64,000 bases of DNA from Endozoicomonas atrinae. GTDB lineage: Bacteria; Pseudomonadota; Gammaproteobacteria; Pseudomonadales; Endozoicomonadaceae. The notes below the pieces were generated by a model that did not search any database, was not told the DNA's origin, and was given only the letters and a program-made list of their open reading frames with translations. How positions within the stretch are numbered: position 1 is the stretch's first letter; each line of letters begins with the position of its first letter. The DNA lies in NCBI RefSeq assembly GCF_001647025.1, contig NZ_LUKQ02000001.1, forward strand, positions 57,489-121,488, in the 5' to 3' direction. The position numbers were made by a program, and so were the translations under genes. Below, one piece after another: positions 1 to 8,496 of the stretch.

Positions 1-285
1 ACGACCAACAGAACCAATGGTGCCCTCGGCAATAGAATCGAAGCTCGCACCCAGCGGGAAACGCAGGTTGGCTTCCAGAAGGTAGAGTGAGGCACTGTAC
101 ATGCAATACCAGGTAAAGACCATCAGCAGCATTGAGTAACCAAACCAGAGACCGCTGGTGGCTACCGGCAGTGAAAACATTCCGGCACCAATCGCGGTTC
201 CGGCAACGATCACCGTTCCTCCAAGAACCGAACCCTGCTTCCTGGCAGAGTCCGAAGAACTTTCCGTTATAACTGCTTCAGACAT
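1..285 (-). CDS. Aromatic amino acid permease, Mtr/TyrP (HAAAP) family, partial
   Basis: Only the first 95 codons are present; the gene runs off the left edge. The start codon is at 283-285 on the minus strand. The visible protein has a short polar N-terminus (MSEAVITESSSDSARKQ) followed by a first membrane segment with the motif GTAIGAGMFSLPVATSG, typical of the hydroxy/aromatic amino acid permease family (Mtr, TnaB, TyrP). A second membrane segment follows. Such proteins import tryptophan or tyrosine by proton symport in the inner membrane. It lies 73 bp downstream of trpR on the same strand with no clear terminator between, so co-transcription and TrpR control are plausible and a tryptophan substrate is the likeliest. 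Substrate is inferred from context only. Confidence 0.85.
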   Translation of the reverse strand, partial: MSEAVITESSSDSARKQGSVLGGTVIVAGTAIGAGMFSLPVATSGLWFGYSMLLMVFTWYCMYSASLYLLEANLRFPLGASFDSIAEGTIGSVGR

Positions 286-358
286 TATTATTCCTACTGC
301 TTTATGGAACTGTTTGTTTATTCAGCTCAAGTCTGTTTTCTAATAAGACACTGACTAT

Positions 359-631
359 TTAGATCTGTTCAATCATAGACATTTCAGCATCAGACAGCGT
401 TTTGAGATAATTTGAACAGCGGGTCACCTTGGTGATGCTCACCCCTATCCGCCTGGCGATCTCCCGTTGAGACTCTTCTCCCGAAAGCAGGGCCCGCATA
501 ATGGCCAACCTTGAGCCAATTGCCTCCCGCTCTTCTCGAGTCAGTAACACCCCCATAACCTCATGGAGCGCGTCCACATCCTGCTGTCCCTTCAGCAGTT
601 TGATTACCTGAAACCAGGACTCAGTCTTCAT
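359..631 (-). CDS. trpR: Trp operon repressor TrpR
   Basis: A 90-residue protein matching the TrpR family across most of its length. It shows the helical core ending in LLTREEREAIGSRLAIMRAL, then the helix-turn-helix SQREIARRIGVSITKVTRCSN. Known TrpR binds L-tryptophan and represses trp biosynthesis, aroH, mtr and its own gene. At 90 aa it is somewhat shorter than the roughly 108 aa E. coli protein, mainly at the N-terminus. A palindromic GTACTG/CAGTAC site lies 28-45 bp upstream of the start, consistent with autoregulation. The permease gene follows on the same strand. No trp biosynthetic genes are in the window. Confidence 0.93.
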   Translation of the reverse strand: MKTESWFQVIKLLKGQQDVDALHEVMGVLLTREEREAIGSRLAIMRALLSGEESQREIARRIGVSITKVTRCSNYLKTLSDAEMSMIEQI

Positions 632-658
632 GCCGTGTTCAATTTATCTCAGCCACCT

Positions 659-676
659 GTACTGATGTAACAGTAC
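659..676. promoter_or_regulatory. Candidate TrpR operator upstream of trpR
   Basis: The sequence GTACTG-ATGTAA-CAGTAC is a perfect 6-bp inverted repeat around a 6-bp centre. It resembles the E. coli Trp operator consensus, which has GTACTAG arms. A further GTAC-AAAA-GTAC element overlaps at 673-684. It sits 28 bp ahead of the trpR ATG, where a -10 region would be expected. Binding is inferred. Confidence 0.6.
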
Positions 677-922
677 AAAAGTACACGCATTGTCGATATT
701 ACGGAAAATACTAACAAGCACAACTAAAATAATCAGAATTCCAGATTCAGGCTTAACCATGCTTTCGGTGTTCTCAAAAAATAGAATTATCCGCTCAAAA
801 AAATGTCCAAGCGTTCAACATCTAAAACTAATTACCAGAAAGCGGCTTGTGACCGACAAATGAATCCAGGCCATTTTAACTGCAAAAAAATGTATTACCT
901 TATTAACCAAGGCGATAATCCT

Positions 923-2137
923 GTGAATCAACTTATCAAAACCGTCATTCTTAAAATGGTATTTGCACTGGCAGCTTATCCACTCACAGCCATTGCAGAA
1001 GAAAACACTCAACCCGTGGAAACCGGTGAACATATCGACTCCTATTTGACGGCTACCGGGTACATCCTTGAAAAGCACTCCGACGCCCCACCAGTTATTA
1101 CCGCTCACTTTGACCATTGCTCCGGCACCCTCCTTGCAAGAGAAAAAAGAATGGCAAAGGGTATTCTCATTGGAAACAATCGAGTGCTTGCCCCGGCCGA
1201 TTACTTCATTGACCCATGCTCCCCACCAATCGTATTACCTGAAAGCACACCTCTAACCTCAAATAACTATTATTGCCATGATCAGCGGATCAAAAAAATC
1301 ACCCACCTTTCTCTCATTCCGGAGAGCCCAGTAGAAACTGAAAGCGAAACCGGTGAAGCCAGGCAGCAAGCCAGAGTGGCCACACCGAAAATCATCAGAG
1401 TGTTAAATGAATTACATTTTGATGGAACTTCAACAGTCGACGCCCTTCTATGCCACAGGGTCGAAAATGGCATTATCAACAAGACACCAACAGTAGCCGT
1501 TCTTTCTTTAAGCAAAAGAGGCGTTGGTGAAATACCAGCAGAAATAGCAACAACAAAGCTATATGACAGGCATGACGACACCGGAAGCGAGCCTCCTGCA
1601 ACATACAGCTCTTTACTCCTTAGAAACCAGATGCATTTCCTTAACAGTGAAACAGGCGGCAGACCTGAACTGCAAACAGTCAATCAACTCATAGAAGCAG
1701 CCAGGCAATTACAGCTTATTGAAGAAAGTAAAGGCAACATCAGGTTTGATGCTCAACCAGCAGCACTGATTACCTCCACCGGTGACAAGCATTATTTAAA
1801 TGCTCTTGTTAATGACTGGGAAATAATTGAGGAATTCCCATCGCTATACGATCTCCCCGATTATGCCCAAAGACACCCTTACATCAGCAAACTCTGGAAA
1901 GGCACGAGCCCGTTTACAGGAACCATTGGTCATACTTTGGGCATGCAAAGCATTCCCGGTCTGACGGGTGCAGCAGGGGGTCTTTTGGCAACCGTAGAAA
2001 TAGCAAGTACAGCCATGCTTTTTTATATTATTGCCAGCTACCTCTCATCTTCCCCCTACATCTATACCGTTATGAAAGCTGGACTTGGCATCATTCTGGC
2101 CACTGGATTTTATCGCTGGGCAACATCTGAATATTAA
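923..2137 (+). CDS. Exported protein of unknown function, faint trypsin-like features
   Basis: I do not recognise the family. The frame is open from 803; GTG at 923 is preferred because it gives a compact signal peptide (VNQLIKTVILKMVFALAAYP, cleavage near AIA-EE) and has AAGGCG upstream. From 923 the protein has 404 residues. Residues after the signal peptide contain FDHCSGTLLA and then RVLAPADYF, spaced like the CGGTLI and VLTAAHC segments of trypsin-like proteases, but the catalytic His position reads Asp and no GDSGG motif is visible. If the fold is right, the protein is not an active serine protease. Two hydrophobic stretches near the C-terminus (SIPGLTGAAGGLLATVEIAS region and YTVMKAGLGIILATGF) suggest membrane anchoring. 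Cysteines are paired as in an exported protein. The function is unknown. Confidence 0.6.
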   Translation: MNQLIKTVILKMVFALAAYPLTAIAEENTQPVETGEHIDSYLTATGYILEKHSDAPPVITAHFDHCSGTLLAREKRMAKGILIGNNRVLAPADYFIDPCSPPIVLPESTPLTSNNYYCHDQRIKKITHLSLIPESPVETESETGEARQQARVATPKIIRVLNELHFDGTSTVDALLCHRVENGIINKTPTVAVLSLSKRGVGEIPAEIATTKLYDRHDDTGSEPPATYSSLLLRNQMHFLNSETGGRPELQTVNQLIEAARQLQLIEESKGNIRFDAQPAALITSTGDKHYLNALVNDWEIIEEFPSLYDLPDYAQRHPYISKLWKGTSPFTGTIGHTLGMQSIPGLTGAAGGLLATVEIASTAMLFYIIASYLSSSPYIYTVMKAGLGIILATGFYRWATSEY

Positions 2138-2167
2138 GGGGCATTCTCAATTAGCCATGGGGTCAGT

Positions 2168-2208
2168 TGATCACACAAGCACTCAGGCAATAAATGCTTG
2201 TGTGGTCA
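2168..2208 (+). terminator. Long hairpin after the 923-2137 gene
   Basis: The 14-base arms TGATCACACAAGCA and TGCTTGTGTGGTCA pair with a single G-U wobble around a 13-nt loop, 30 bp after the stop codon. There is no T-run after it, so it may stabilise the mRNA 3' end or act with Rho rather than being a classical intrinsic terminator. Confidence 0.45.
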
Positions 2209-2374
2209 CAATCAAAGGATCTTCCACGGCTTACGGCTTATGTAGAAAAGCTGTACGCCCCCCCCCTTTCCTGTACCAAAAGAACACCTCATGCGATAAA
2301 GCAATTAACAATATGCAGGACAACAAAAACAACTACATTTGATTAACTGTATTCTTAAGCTTATGGATCACTAG

Positions 2375-3376
2375 ATGCCAGACAGAAGTATTACCGTGGG
2401 AATAATTTGTGGAGGCCCCTCCCCTGAAGCCGGTGTTTCCAGACTTTCAGCAGGTCGAATCAGCTCACCTCTGGAGAAAAACTTTCAGAAAGTAGTAACT
2501 CTTGAACTGGATGAGATGCTACCCACCAACCTGACCTTCCACCAGGTCGATGTTGTATTTCCTGTTGCCCACGGCCCAATGGGGGAAGATGGTTGCCTTC
2601 AGGGGCTTCTTGAGATCATGGGCATCCCTTATGTTGGCTCTGCGGTCTTAGGGAGTGCGTGCGCCCTTGACAAGGTCACAACCAAGCGTATTTTACAGGC
2701 TGCAGGCATTCCCATGGCAAAAGATTGCGTCGTTTCTCGTACAGCCCCGTTAAATCTGTCCGTCAATCAATGCCTTGAAGCTCTAGGGGAGAAGGTTATT
2801 ATCAAGCCCTTCGCCCAGGGCTCCGGTATCGGCATTCAATTTGCCCAAGGCGAGAAAGAGCTGTCAGAACGGCTCAGAAGCGGCTTTGAAAAAGATGAGC
2901 AACTACTGGTGGAAACATTTATTCAGGGTAGAGAAGTCACCGCCGGGGTACTTGAGCTGGAGACCACACAGGTGCTTCCAACCACGGAAATCATTACGCC
3001 TGATAATGCCTGGTACGACTATACCCACCGCTATACACCAGGCTTGAGCGAACACATTATTCCCGCCCGCATTACTGATGATCAGAGAAAAAGGGTTCAG
3101 GAAATTGCTCTGCAGGCACACCAACTGGTTCGCTGCCGCGATATCAGTCGGTCAGATTTCATTGTCCCAGAGGACGGAGAGCCCATCTTTTCAGAAATTA
3201 ACAATCTACCCGGAATGACACCGACCAGCCTGTTTCCTGATGGAGCAAGGCATGCCGGAATAGAGTTCGAAGAGCTGATATGTCGATTGGTCGACAACGC
3301 CATGCTTAGAAAGGAGAAACAGTTTAATAAAAATGATTACTGGCCAATCCCTGAGTTGAATGTATCAATTCAGTAG
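2375..3376 (+). CDS. ddl: D-alanine--D-alanine ligase-type ATP-grasp enzyme
   Basis: This 333-residue protein follows the Ddl family from end to end: an N-terminal [10 protein letters not shown] nucleotide-fold start, [36 protein letters not shown], the ATP-grasp core [14 protein letters not shown], and the C-terminal [15 protein letters not shown] that binds Mg and ligands. It joins two D-alanines in the cytoplasm for peptidoglycan precursors. The omega loop [10 protein letters not shown] keeps the Tyr that favours D-Ala-D-Ala over D-Ala-D-lactate, but the Lys before it in E. coli DdlB is Arg here. The Glu of the SAE motif is kept. The gene stands alone, not in the murC-ftsQAZ cluster, so it is probably a second, divergent ligase. 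No strong ribosome binding site is visible before the ATG. Confidence 0.85.
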   Translation: MPDRSITVGIICGGPSPEAGVSRLSAGRISSPLEKNFQKVVTLELDEMLPTNLTFHQVDVVFPVAHGPMGEDGCLQGLLEIMGIPYVGSAVLGSACALDKVTTKRILQAAGIPMAKDCVVSRTAPLNLSVNQCLEALGEKVIIKPFAQGSGIGIQFAQGEKELSERLRSGFEKDEQLLVETFIQGREVTAGVLELETTQVLPTTEIITPDNAWYDYTHRYTPGLSEHIIPARITDDQRKRVQEIALQAHQLVRCRDISRSDFIVPEDGEPIFSEINNLPGMTPTSLFPDGARHAGIEFEELICRLVDNAMLRKEKQFNKNDYWPIPELNVSIQ

Positions 3377-3396
3377 CAGGCACCAGAGAAAAAATC

Positions 3397-3996
3397 TCAG
3401 CCAGAGAAAGTGTGCAATTCCTGAACCGCTTTGGATCGTTTGCCATTCAAAGCTTCAGGCGTTACCCGGATAGATTCATCAATGACAGCATCAATCTTTT
3501 GCCGTTCTGCAATTGATGGTTTGGTCAACACATAGTTCACCACATCTTTACTGTTTCCGGGATGACCGATACCAAGACGAAGCCGCAAAAACTCACGACT
3601 GTTTCCAAGAGAAGAAATAATGTCTCTGAGACCGTTGTGACCACCATGGCCACCGCCTTGCTTCAAGCGACCAACGCCTGCTGGCAGGTCAAGCTCATCG
3701 TGAACCACAAGGATAGATTCAGGAGGGATTTTGAAGAAAGTCGCCATGGCACCAACAGCCTGACCACTTCGATTCATAAAAGTTGTAGGATTAAGCAGGC
3801 GAACTTCCTGTCCGCCTATCTGTACCCGGGCAGTCATGCCAAAAAACTTCTTTTCTGGCTGCAGGATTGCACCATGGCTTCTTGCTAACTGCTCAACGTA
3901 CCAGAAGCCGGCATTATGGCGGGTGTCTTCATACTGTGCTCCAGGATTTCCCAGCCCCACAACCAGTCGAATCGACTGTTCCGAAGATTTTGCCAT
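3397..3996 (-). CDS. pth: Peptidyl-tRNA hydrolase
   Basis: The 199-residue protein has all Pth signatures: LVVGLGNPGAQYEDTRHNAG with the catalytic His and substrate Asn, LLNPTTFMNRSGQAV, VHDELDLPAG with the catalytic Asp, and GGGHGGHNGLRDI. It releases peptides from prematurely dropped peptidyl-tRNAs, recycling tRNA. The start has an AAGGAGG site about 11 nt upstream. It follows rplY after 21 bp, so the two are almost certainly one transcript, as in many gammaproteobacteria. The usual third partner ychF is not next to it; the orphan ddl gene on the other strand is. Confidence 0.97.
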   Translation of the reverse strand: MAKSSEQSIRLVVGLGNPGAQYEDTRHNAGFWYVEQLARSHGAILQPEKKFFGMTARVQIGGQEVRLLNPTTFMNRSGQAVGAMATFFKIPPESILVVHDELDLPAGVGRLKQGGGHGGHNGLRDIISSLGNSREFLRLRLGIGHPGNSKDVVNYVLTKPSIAERQKIDAVIDESIRVTPEALNGKRSKAVQELHTFSG

Positions 3997-4017
3997 AATG
4001 CCACTGCCTCCTTATGC

Positions 4018-4635
4018 TTACTCTTCGCCAGCTTCTTCAGCAGACTCTTCGGATTCTTCTTCAGAACCACCACGAGTAGCCTGAACACTGGCAATGTCCA
4101 GATCCTGGCCGTGAGCGAGAACTTCAACGCCCGCAGGAATGGTCAGATCGCTCAGGTGAACGTGACCACCCAATTCAACCTTGGCCATGTCAACTTCGAT
4201 GAACTCTGGCAGGTCACCTGGCAGACACTTGATTTCGAGATCCACACGGTTGTGTACGATCGCACCACCAGCCTTCACGCCTACACACTCTTCTTCATTG
4301 ATGAAGTGCAGAGGAGCATTAGTAGTGATCTCATGGTCTGCATCAACACGCAGGAAGTCCATGTGCATGGCGAATTCTTTAGCAGGATGACGCTGCAGAT
4401 CCTTCAGGATAGCCTGCTGCTTGGCGCCGTCAACAGTCAGGGTCAGAACCTGAGAGTAGAAAGCTTCAACTTCCAGGGCCTTACGAATAGCCTTACCTTC
4501 CAGAGTGATCTGTACAGGCTCAGCTTCACCACCGTAGATGATACCAGGAACCAGGTCAGCACGACGGAGGCGGCGGCTCGCACCTTTCCCGATATCCTTA
4601 CGCGCTGTTGCGTTTAAAACGATTGCTTCAGACAT
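4018..4635 (-). CDS. rplY: 50S ribosomal protein L25 with Ctc-type C-terminal domain
   Basis: The start at 4635 ([16 protein letters not shown]) has GGAG six bases upstream; the open frame reaches 4716 but that extension lacks a binding site. The 205-residue protein has the L25 5S rRNA-binding domain first, including [19 protein letters not shown], then the longer TL5/Ctc beta domain and an acidic tail rich in Glu ([14 protein letters not shown]). E. coli L25 is only 94 aa; the long form is usual in pseudomonads and relatives. It binds 5S rRNA in the large subunit. It is the first gene of the rplY-pth pair. In related genomes prs is its upstream neighbour; here the fet and gltS genes lie between. 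Confidence 0.96.
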   Translation of the reverse strand: MSEAIVLNATARKDIGKGASRRLRRADLVPGIIYGGEAEPVQITLEGKAIRKALEVEAFYSQVLTLTVDGAKQQAILKDLQRHPAKEFAMHMDFLRVDADHEITTNAPLHFINEEECVGVKAGGAIVHNRVDLEIKCLPGDLPEFIEVDMAKVELGGHVHLSDLTIPAGVEVLAHGQDLDIASVQATRGGSEEESEESAEEAGEE

Positions 4636-4806
4636 GATTATCTCCAATATACCTGCCACCACCTTGCGACCAGGCAGAGTCAGGCTTTTCAAACAGAACC
4701 CCACAAAGGGATTCAAAGGTGCGATATCATACCGGCATGACGTAAAAAAGCAAAATATGTTTCCCGCATCAGACTGGGTATTTACTGAAAATCCACGCTT
4801 TCTGGA

Positions 4807-5607
4807 CTATCTTTCCGGCGAAAGCATAACCGACCGGTTCAACAGCCCATAACCATCAAATGCGATACGGATACTCAACACAATATTCAATACTGCACAA
4901 ATCACCATACTGCTGGCAATCCCAAGCATAATCATTATCTGGTAGATGACCGCCTCAACCGGCTCTGCCCCTCCCAGAATCTGCCCCGTCATCATCCCAG
5001 GCAAAGCGACTACCCCCAATGTGGTCAAGGTTGCAACAATCGGACTCAACGCCGCCTGCAATGCATTTCGTATAAATGGCTGCAATGCCTCATAAAGGCT
5101 GGCTCCCAACAACAGGTCCCCCATAAACTGCTCATAACGTTCACCAACAGCACTGTAAAAACGCTCAAGCACCAGAATATTACCTGTCAGACAGTTTCCA
5201 AGCAGCATACCCGCCAGCGGAATAAGGTACCGAGTCTGATACCAAGGCTCTGGCTGCACAACCAGAATCATCCCGAACAGCACAATACCCACCCCAGCCA
5301 GAAGGCTGAACTGGGACACCCAGAACAAATGCCTTTTTGATATACCCGCCCTGGTCAAAATGTGTAGATTAGCAACCGTAACCATGACCAGAAGCCAGAA
5401 AACATTAAGCCAGAGACTGTCCTGATCGAAGAGAAACTTAAGGTATATTCCGATCAGGCCCAGCTGCAGAGTCATTCTGGCCACACCAACGATAAGTCCG
5501 TGGACCAGCTGCCTGAGCCCAAGCCACCACAACAGAGCCAATGGCAGTATAAGAATGCCATAAAACAAGGACAGCTGAATCAGGCCTACTCCCCCCTCAT
5601 TCATCAC
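4807..5607 (-). CDS. fetB: ABC exporter permease, FetB/YbbM family
   Basis: A 266-residue, very hydrophobic protein with about seven membrane segments, of the UPF0014/FetB family. The characteristic parts are GLRQLVHGLIVGVARMTLQL near residue 30, the PLAGMLLGNCLTGNILVLERFY segment in the middle and LPGMMTGQILGGAEPVEAV near residue 200. With FetA it forms an inner membrane ABC exporter; the E. coli pair was linked to iron export and oxidative stress tolerance. Its start overlaps the fetA stop by 4 bp (ATGA), so the two are translationally coupled. Substrate in this organism is inferred from the family. Confidence 0.88.
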   Translation of the reverse strand: MMNEGGVGLIQLSLFYGILILPLALLWWLGLRQLVHGLIVGVARMTLQLGLIGIYLKFLFDQDSLWLNVFWLLVMVTVANLHILTRAGISKRHLFWVSQFSLLAGVGIVLFGMILVVQPEPWYQTRYLIPLAGMLLGNCLTGNILVLERFYSAVGERYEQFMGDLLLGASLYEALQPFIRNALQAALSPIVATLTTLGVVALPGMMTGQILGGAEPVEAVIYQIMIMLGIASSMVICAVLNIVLSIRIAFDGYGLLNRSVMLSPER

Positions 5608-6308
5608 ACACCTACCTTTTCATCACGACCGGCTTTGCAGTTATCTGCACCATTCTGACCTTCACCAACCTGGCCAGCAGCAACCAGCACCCGGCGGCTG
5701 CAGTGATTCATCCAACGAGGGTCATGGGACGCTGAAATAACGGTAAACTCTCCCGCCAAAAGCGTCGAGACCACTTTCTGGCACGCCTCATCATCCAGCG
5801 CAGAGGTCGGCTCATCAGCCAGCACAATCTTTCTACCGGTCATCAGCGCACGAACAATAGCCAGTCGCTGCCTCTGACCACCTGACAGTCGATCACAGGA
5901 TGATGAAAGCAGTGCATTTTCCAGCCCAAACCGGTCAAACCAGTCAGCTGCCTCTCTCTGGTTAAAAGACTTGCCAGAAGATACCTTCCAGGAAAACGGC
6001 CGCTGCAGATAGTCAGTCACAGCCTCCTTACCGATCTCGGGCTGCTGAGGTATATAAGCCATGGCCTGCCGAATCTCTTTCAACATGCGAACATCCACAG
6101 ACTGACCTCGAAAACGGTACTCTCCACGGAAGATATGAACCCCTCCCAAAAGAGACTTAAGTAACGAGCTTTTGCCACCGCCCGAAGGGCCATGAAAAAC
6201 CAGACTTTCCCCCGTTGCTATGGTTAAATCCACACCAGAAAGCAAAGGTGTTGAGGCGCTGCCAATAAATGCCCCTTTCAATTGACAAAGCATGACCGGT
6301 TCACACAT
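5604..6308 (-). CDS. fetA: ABC exporter ATPase, FetA/YbbL family
   Basis: The ATP-binding subunit paired with the FetB permease. It has Walker A GPSGGGKSS, a Q-loop (AYIPQQPEIG), the signature LSGGQRQRLAIVRAL, Walker B KIVLADEPTSALD and the switch His in ISASHD. The open frame extends to 6344; ATG at 6308 is chosen because GGTGAG lies just upstream and the extension overlaps the inverted repeat described below. That gives 234 residues, near the 225 aa of E. coli FetA. It is divergent from the PadR-type gene, with 54 bp between start codons, so local regulation by that protein is likely. Confidence 0.88.
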   Translation of the reverse strand: MCEPVMLCQLKGAFIGSASTPLLSGVDLTIATGESLVFHGPSGGGKSSLLKSLLGGVHIFRGEYRFRGQSVDVRMLKEIRQAMAYIPQQPEIGKEAVTDYLQRPFSWKVSSGKSFNQREAADWFDRFGLENALLSSSCDRLSGGQRQRLAIVRALMTGRKIVLADEPTSALDDEACQKVVSTLLAGEFTVISASHDPRWMNHCSRRVLVAAGQVGEGQNGADNCKAGRDEKVGV

Positions 6309-6318
6309 CGCGCTCACC

Positions 6319-6341
6319 CAAATATCAGAAGTTGATATTTG
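6319..6341. promoter_or_regulatory. Perfect 9-bp inverted repeat between fetA and the padR-type gene
   Basis: Arms CAAATATCA (6319-6327) and TGATATTTG (6333-6341) are perfectly complementary with a 5-bp GAAGT spacer. The site fills the 54-bp space between the divergent fetA and padR starts. It is a good candidate for the operator of the PadR-type regulator and would control both directions. Binding is inferred from position and symmetry. Confidence 0.6.
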
Positions 6342-6362
6342 CAAACGTTATTTGAATCCTTT

Positions 6363-6671
6363 ATGAAAGAAAAGATTTTAAGAAAACTTTTTCTGGGTTT
6401 TATCCAGATACACGTTCTCAGGCATGCAAACCAGGAACCCTTTTTTGGTGCCTGGCTGATCGACCATTTGAACGACCATGGTTATAGGATAAGCCCGGGA
6501 ACCATCTATCCACTTCTGCACAAAATGGAAGAAGAAGGTCTGATCAAAAAAGAAGTCATGGTCAGCGAAGGAAGGCAACGTAAGTACTACTTCATCACCC
6601 AGCTCGGCAAAGAGGTGCTTTTCGAAGCGAATAACAAAATTCTGGAGCTGGCAGAAAAAACAAGAGATTGA
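6363..6671 (+). CDS. PadR-family transcriptional regulator
   Basis: From the ATG at 6363 the protein has 102 residues. A TTG-initiated extension to 6339 would overlap the operator-like repeat and is less likely. It shows the PadR winged helix: FIQIHVLRHANQEPFFGAWL, then ISPGTIYPLLHKMEEEGLI as the recognition segment, followed by RQRKYYFITQLGKEVL forming the wing and start of the dimer helix. The short C-terminus is typical of the small PadR subgroup. These proteins usually repress an adjacent transporter and respond to small molecules. The divergent fetAB operon is the obvious target; the effector is unknown. Confidence 0.87.
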   Translation: MKEKILRKLFLGFIQIHVLRHANQEPFFGAWLIDHLNDHGYRISPGTIYPLLHKMEEEGLIKKEVMVSEGRQRKYYFITQLGKEVLFEANNKILELAEKTRD

Positions 6672-6682
6672 ATACTCAAAAA

Positions 6683-6720
6683 GCTGTTTGCCTTCTTACC
6701 AGCGAAAGCCGACAAACAGC
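6683..6720 (-). terminator. Terminator for the gltS-like gene, shared with the padR-type gene
   Basis: Arms GCTGTTTG (6683-6690) and CAAACAGC (6713-6720) form a perfect 8-bp stem between the convergent padR-type and gltS-like genes. Read on the minus strand, the stem is followed by CTTTTTG, so it works best as an intrinsic terminator for the gltS-like gene. Confidence 0.6.
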
Positions 6721-6734
6721 AGGTTGACCTGCAC

Positions 6735-8075
6735 TTACTCCATGACAGGCTGGCCTTGAGATCTACAAAGAAAGACTTTCCAGACAAACAGGACCAGCAG
6801 AAGATAAACTGCAGACGCCATTACCGCTTCCATATAAAAACCATGCACCATCGCCAGCGGCATCATCGAGATAATAAACACATCAGTAATACTGCCTGGC
6901 ACATACGCAATGGCATAATCATCCAGAACGCCCCCATTCATCCTTGGATCAATGATTCGCAACAGTGCAATGCCCATGGCCACTGTTCCTGTAAGCCAGC
7001 CCCATGAAAAAATCCCTTTTTCAAACCACTCCTCACCAAGCATCCTCGGAGCAACCCAAAGCACCAGAAACAGGGTAAACAACGTTCCAGAAACAAGCAG
7101 AATCAGCATCGGCAGCAGATAGCTGGCCAGCACCATTACCTTGATCGAAGAGATACCAAAAACAATCAGAAAATCAGTCGTGGTAGCACCTGCATGATTA
7201 AACACATTGTCACAAAGGTAGCGTCTACAGCCAGTCTTTTGGGCCACCAGGCGAACCATCATTCCACCGATAAACGCCGTAACAAAATTAGGTATCTGGA
7301 TCTGCTCTGAAAATGAAGAGAGATAATTCGCACTGTGATATGCAAATGCGGTGACGACAGCAATAAGTGCAATATGAATAGCAAACGAGTCTACTGACAA
7401 AGCAGACAGCGTTTCCTTTAACACAGCCTGCTGCTTGTCTGGTGCGATCAATCCTTTACGCTGGTAATCATCCATCCTGTTAAAACAGGTAAAATTTCGA
7501 ATAACTCCCAACTTTACAGCAAGCTGCAAAATCAACATTCCAACAGAAATGGAGATAAAAATACCAGCGGTGGCAAATGTCAGCCCCAGCGTTAAGGCAT
7601 CTGCCCACCCCAGATCACTGAATATATTTCCAACGACAACGGCAGTACCATGCCCCCCCATAAAGCCTGCTGAAAGTATCAGGCCAAACCCCGGATTCAG
7701 CCCAGGCCAGAAAAACGTTGCCAGAAACAACCCCAGCATCGCCGCAAACAGCCATTGAGAAACGGTAGCAACCTGGTTAAAAGCCCAAAGACTCCCCGCA
7801 CGCTGGGCAACACACCTGGGAGAAGGGAGATCTGTTGCCAGGCCCAATGCTGCAAACAGCACTGCCGTCAACAGGCTGGCATTGGAAGCAAAATCCCTTC
7901 CCCAGGGAAGAATATCAACACTCGATGGCCCAAGTATCAGGCCAACCATCCCGGCAAGCACAGCAACAGGCATATAAATACGCTGCAATGGCCGACAATG
8001 AACCCTCAGTATTTTTCCAAGAAGCAGAAGAGCGCCAACAAGGGCAAAGTCAGTAAGCATGACCCATTTTGTCAT
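6735..8075 (-). CDS. Sodium/glutamate symporter-like carrier, GltS family
   Basis: An inner membrane carrier of 446 residues with about 10-12 hydrophobic segments. The start at 8075 (MTKWVMLTDFALVG) is preceded by AAGGAC; the longer frame to 8165 has a Cys/His-rich extension that is not membrane-like. Family features include LSAGFMGGHGTAVVVGNIF, which corresponds to the first re-entrant loop of GltS, and FNHAGATTTDFLIVFGISSI for the second half. The repeated two-half architecture and the Gly-rich HGTA motif fit GltS or the related uncharacterised DUF-type carriers. The two re-entrant motifs differ enough from E. coli GltS that the substrate could be another dicarboxylate or amino acid. It stands alone between fetAB/padR and prs. 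Confidence 0.75.
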   Translation of the reverse strand: MTKWVMLTDFALVGALLLLGKILRVHCRPLQRIYMPVAVLAGMVGLILGPSSVDILPWGRDFASNASLLTAVLFAALGLATDLPSPRCVAQRAGSLWAFNQVATVSQWLFAAMLGLFLATFFWPGLNPGFGLILSAGFMGGHGTAVVVGNIFSDLGWADALTLGLTFATAGIFISISVGMLILQLAVKLGVIRNFTCFNRMDDYQRKGLIAPDKQQAVLKETLSALSVDSFAIHIALIAVVTAFAYHSANYLSSFSEQIQIPNFVTAFIGGMMVRLVAQKTGCRRYLCDNVFNHAGATTTDFLIVFGISSIKVMVLASYLLPMLILLVSGTLFTLFLVLWVAPRMLGEEWFEKGIFSWGWLTGTVAMGIALLRIIDPRMNGGVLDDYAIAYVPGSITDVFIISMMPLAMVHGFYMEAVMASAVYLLLVLFVWKVFLCRSQGQPVME

Positions 8076-8441
8076 TACACTGTCCTTATAGAATTGAATT
8101 TTTCGATTGCAGTGCGTGCAGGACACGCCTGAAGTGGTTGATGCCATCAGTTTGATGACGTGCATCTGGCCATGGGATGCCAGACAAAGCCTTAGAAGAA
8201 TTAAGGCCGAACAGGTTTGAGCCTGAATAATAACAGGCTGGCAATTTTATAACCTAATGATTAATACCTAGTCTCCCCCTGTAATCCACAAAGTTATGCC
8301 CATAAAAATACAAGGCATACCCGCCACAACAAAACAAAAACCGAATCAACTGCAGTAGCTTTCTCTACACAGCCTCTATCTCAGCAACTCGAAACAATCA
8401 CAATAAGCGACGAAATCGGCTGACAAGAAAAAACAGACACA
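8076..8441. other. Intergenic region between prs and the gltS-like gene
   Basis: This 366-bp stretch has no convincing gene. It should contain the promoter of the gltS-like gene. I see no strong repeat or RNA structure in it apart from the prs terminator that follows. Confidence 0.5.
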
Positions 8442-8474
8442 AAAAAAGGATGCACATTTCTGGCATCCTTTTTT
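8442..8474 (-). terminator. Rho-independent terminator of prs
   Basis: A 12-base A/T-flanked stem (AAAAAAGGATGC with GCATCCTTTTTT) around a 9-nt loop, 22 bp after the prs stop codon. On the minus strand the GC core is followed by a run of T, as in classical intrinsic terminators; by symmetry it could work in both directions. Confidence 0.85.
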
Positions 8475-8496
8475 AACATCAGGCCTCGCTCAGGAT

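Noticed and set aside
158-343. Plus-strand open frame at the left end
   Set aside because: It is antisense to the Mtr/TyrP-type permease, whose family motif on the minus strand is unmistakable.
2085-2342. Frame overlapping the end of the exported protein gene
   Set aside because: It spans the hairpin at 2168-2208 and has no coding signature.
3916-4617. Plus-strand frame of 233 codons over pth and rplY
   Set aside because: It is the antisense shadow of rplY and the start of pth; no binding site and no family features.
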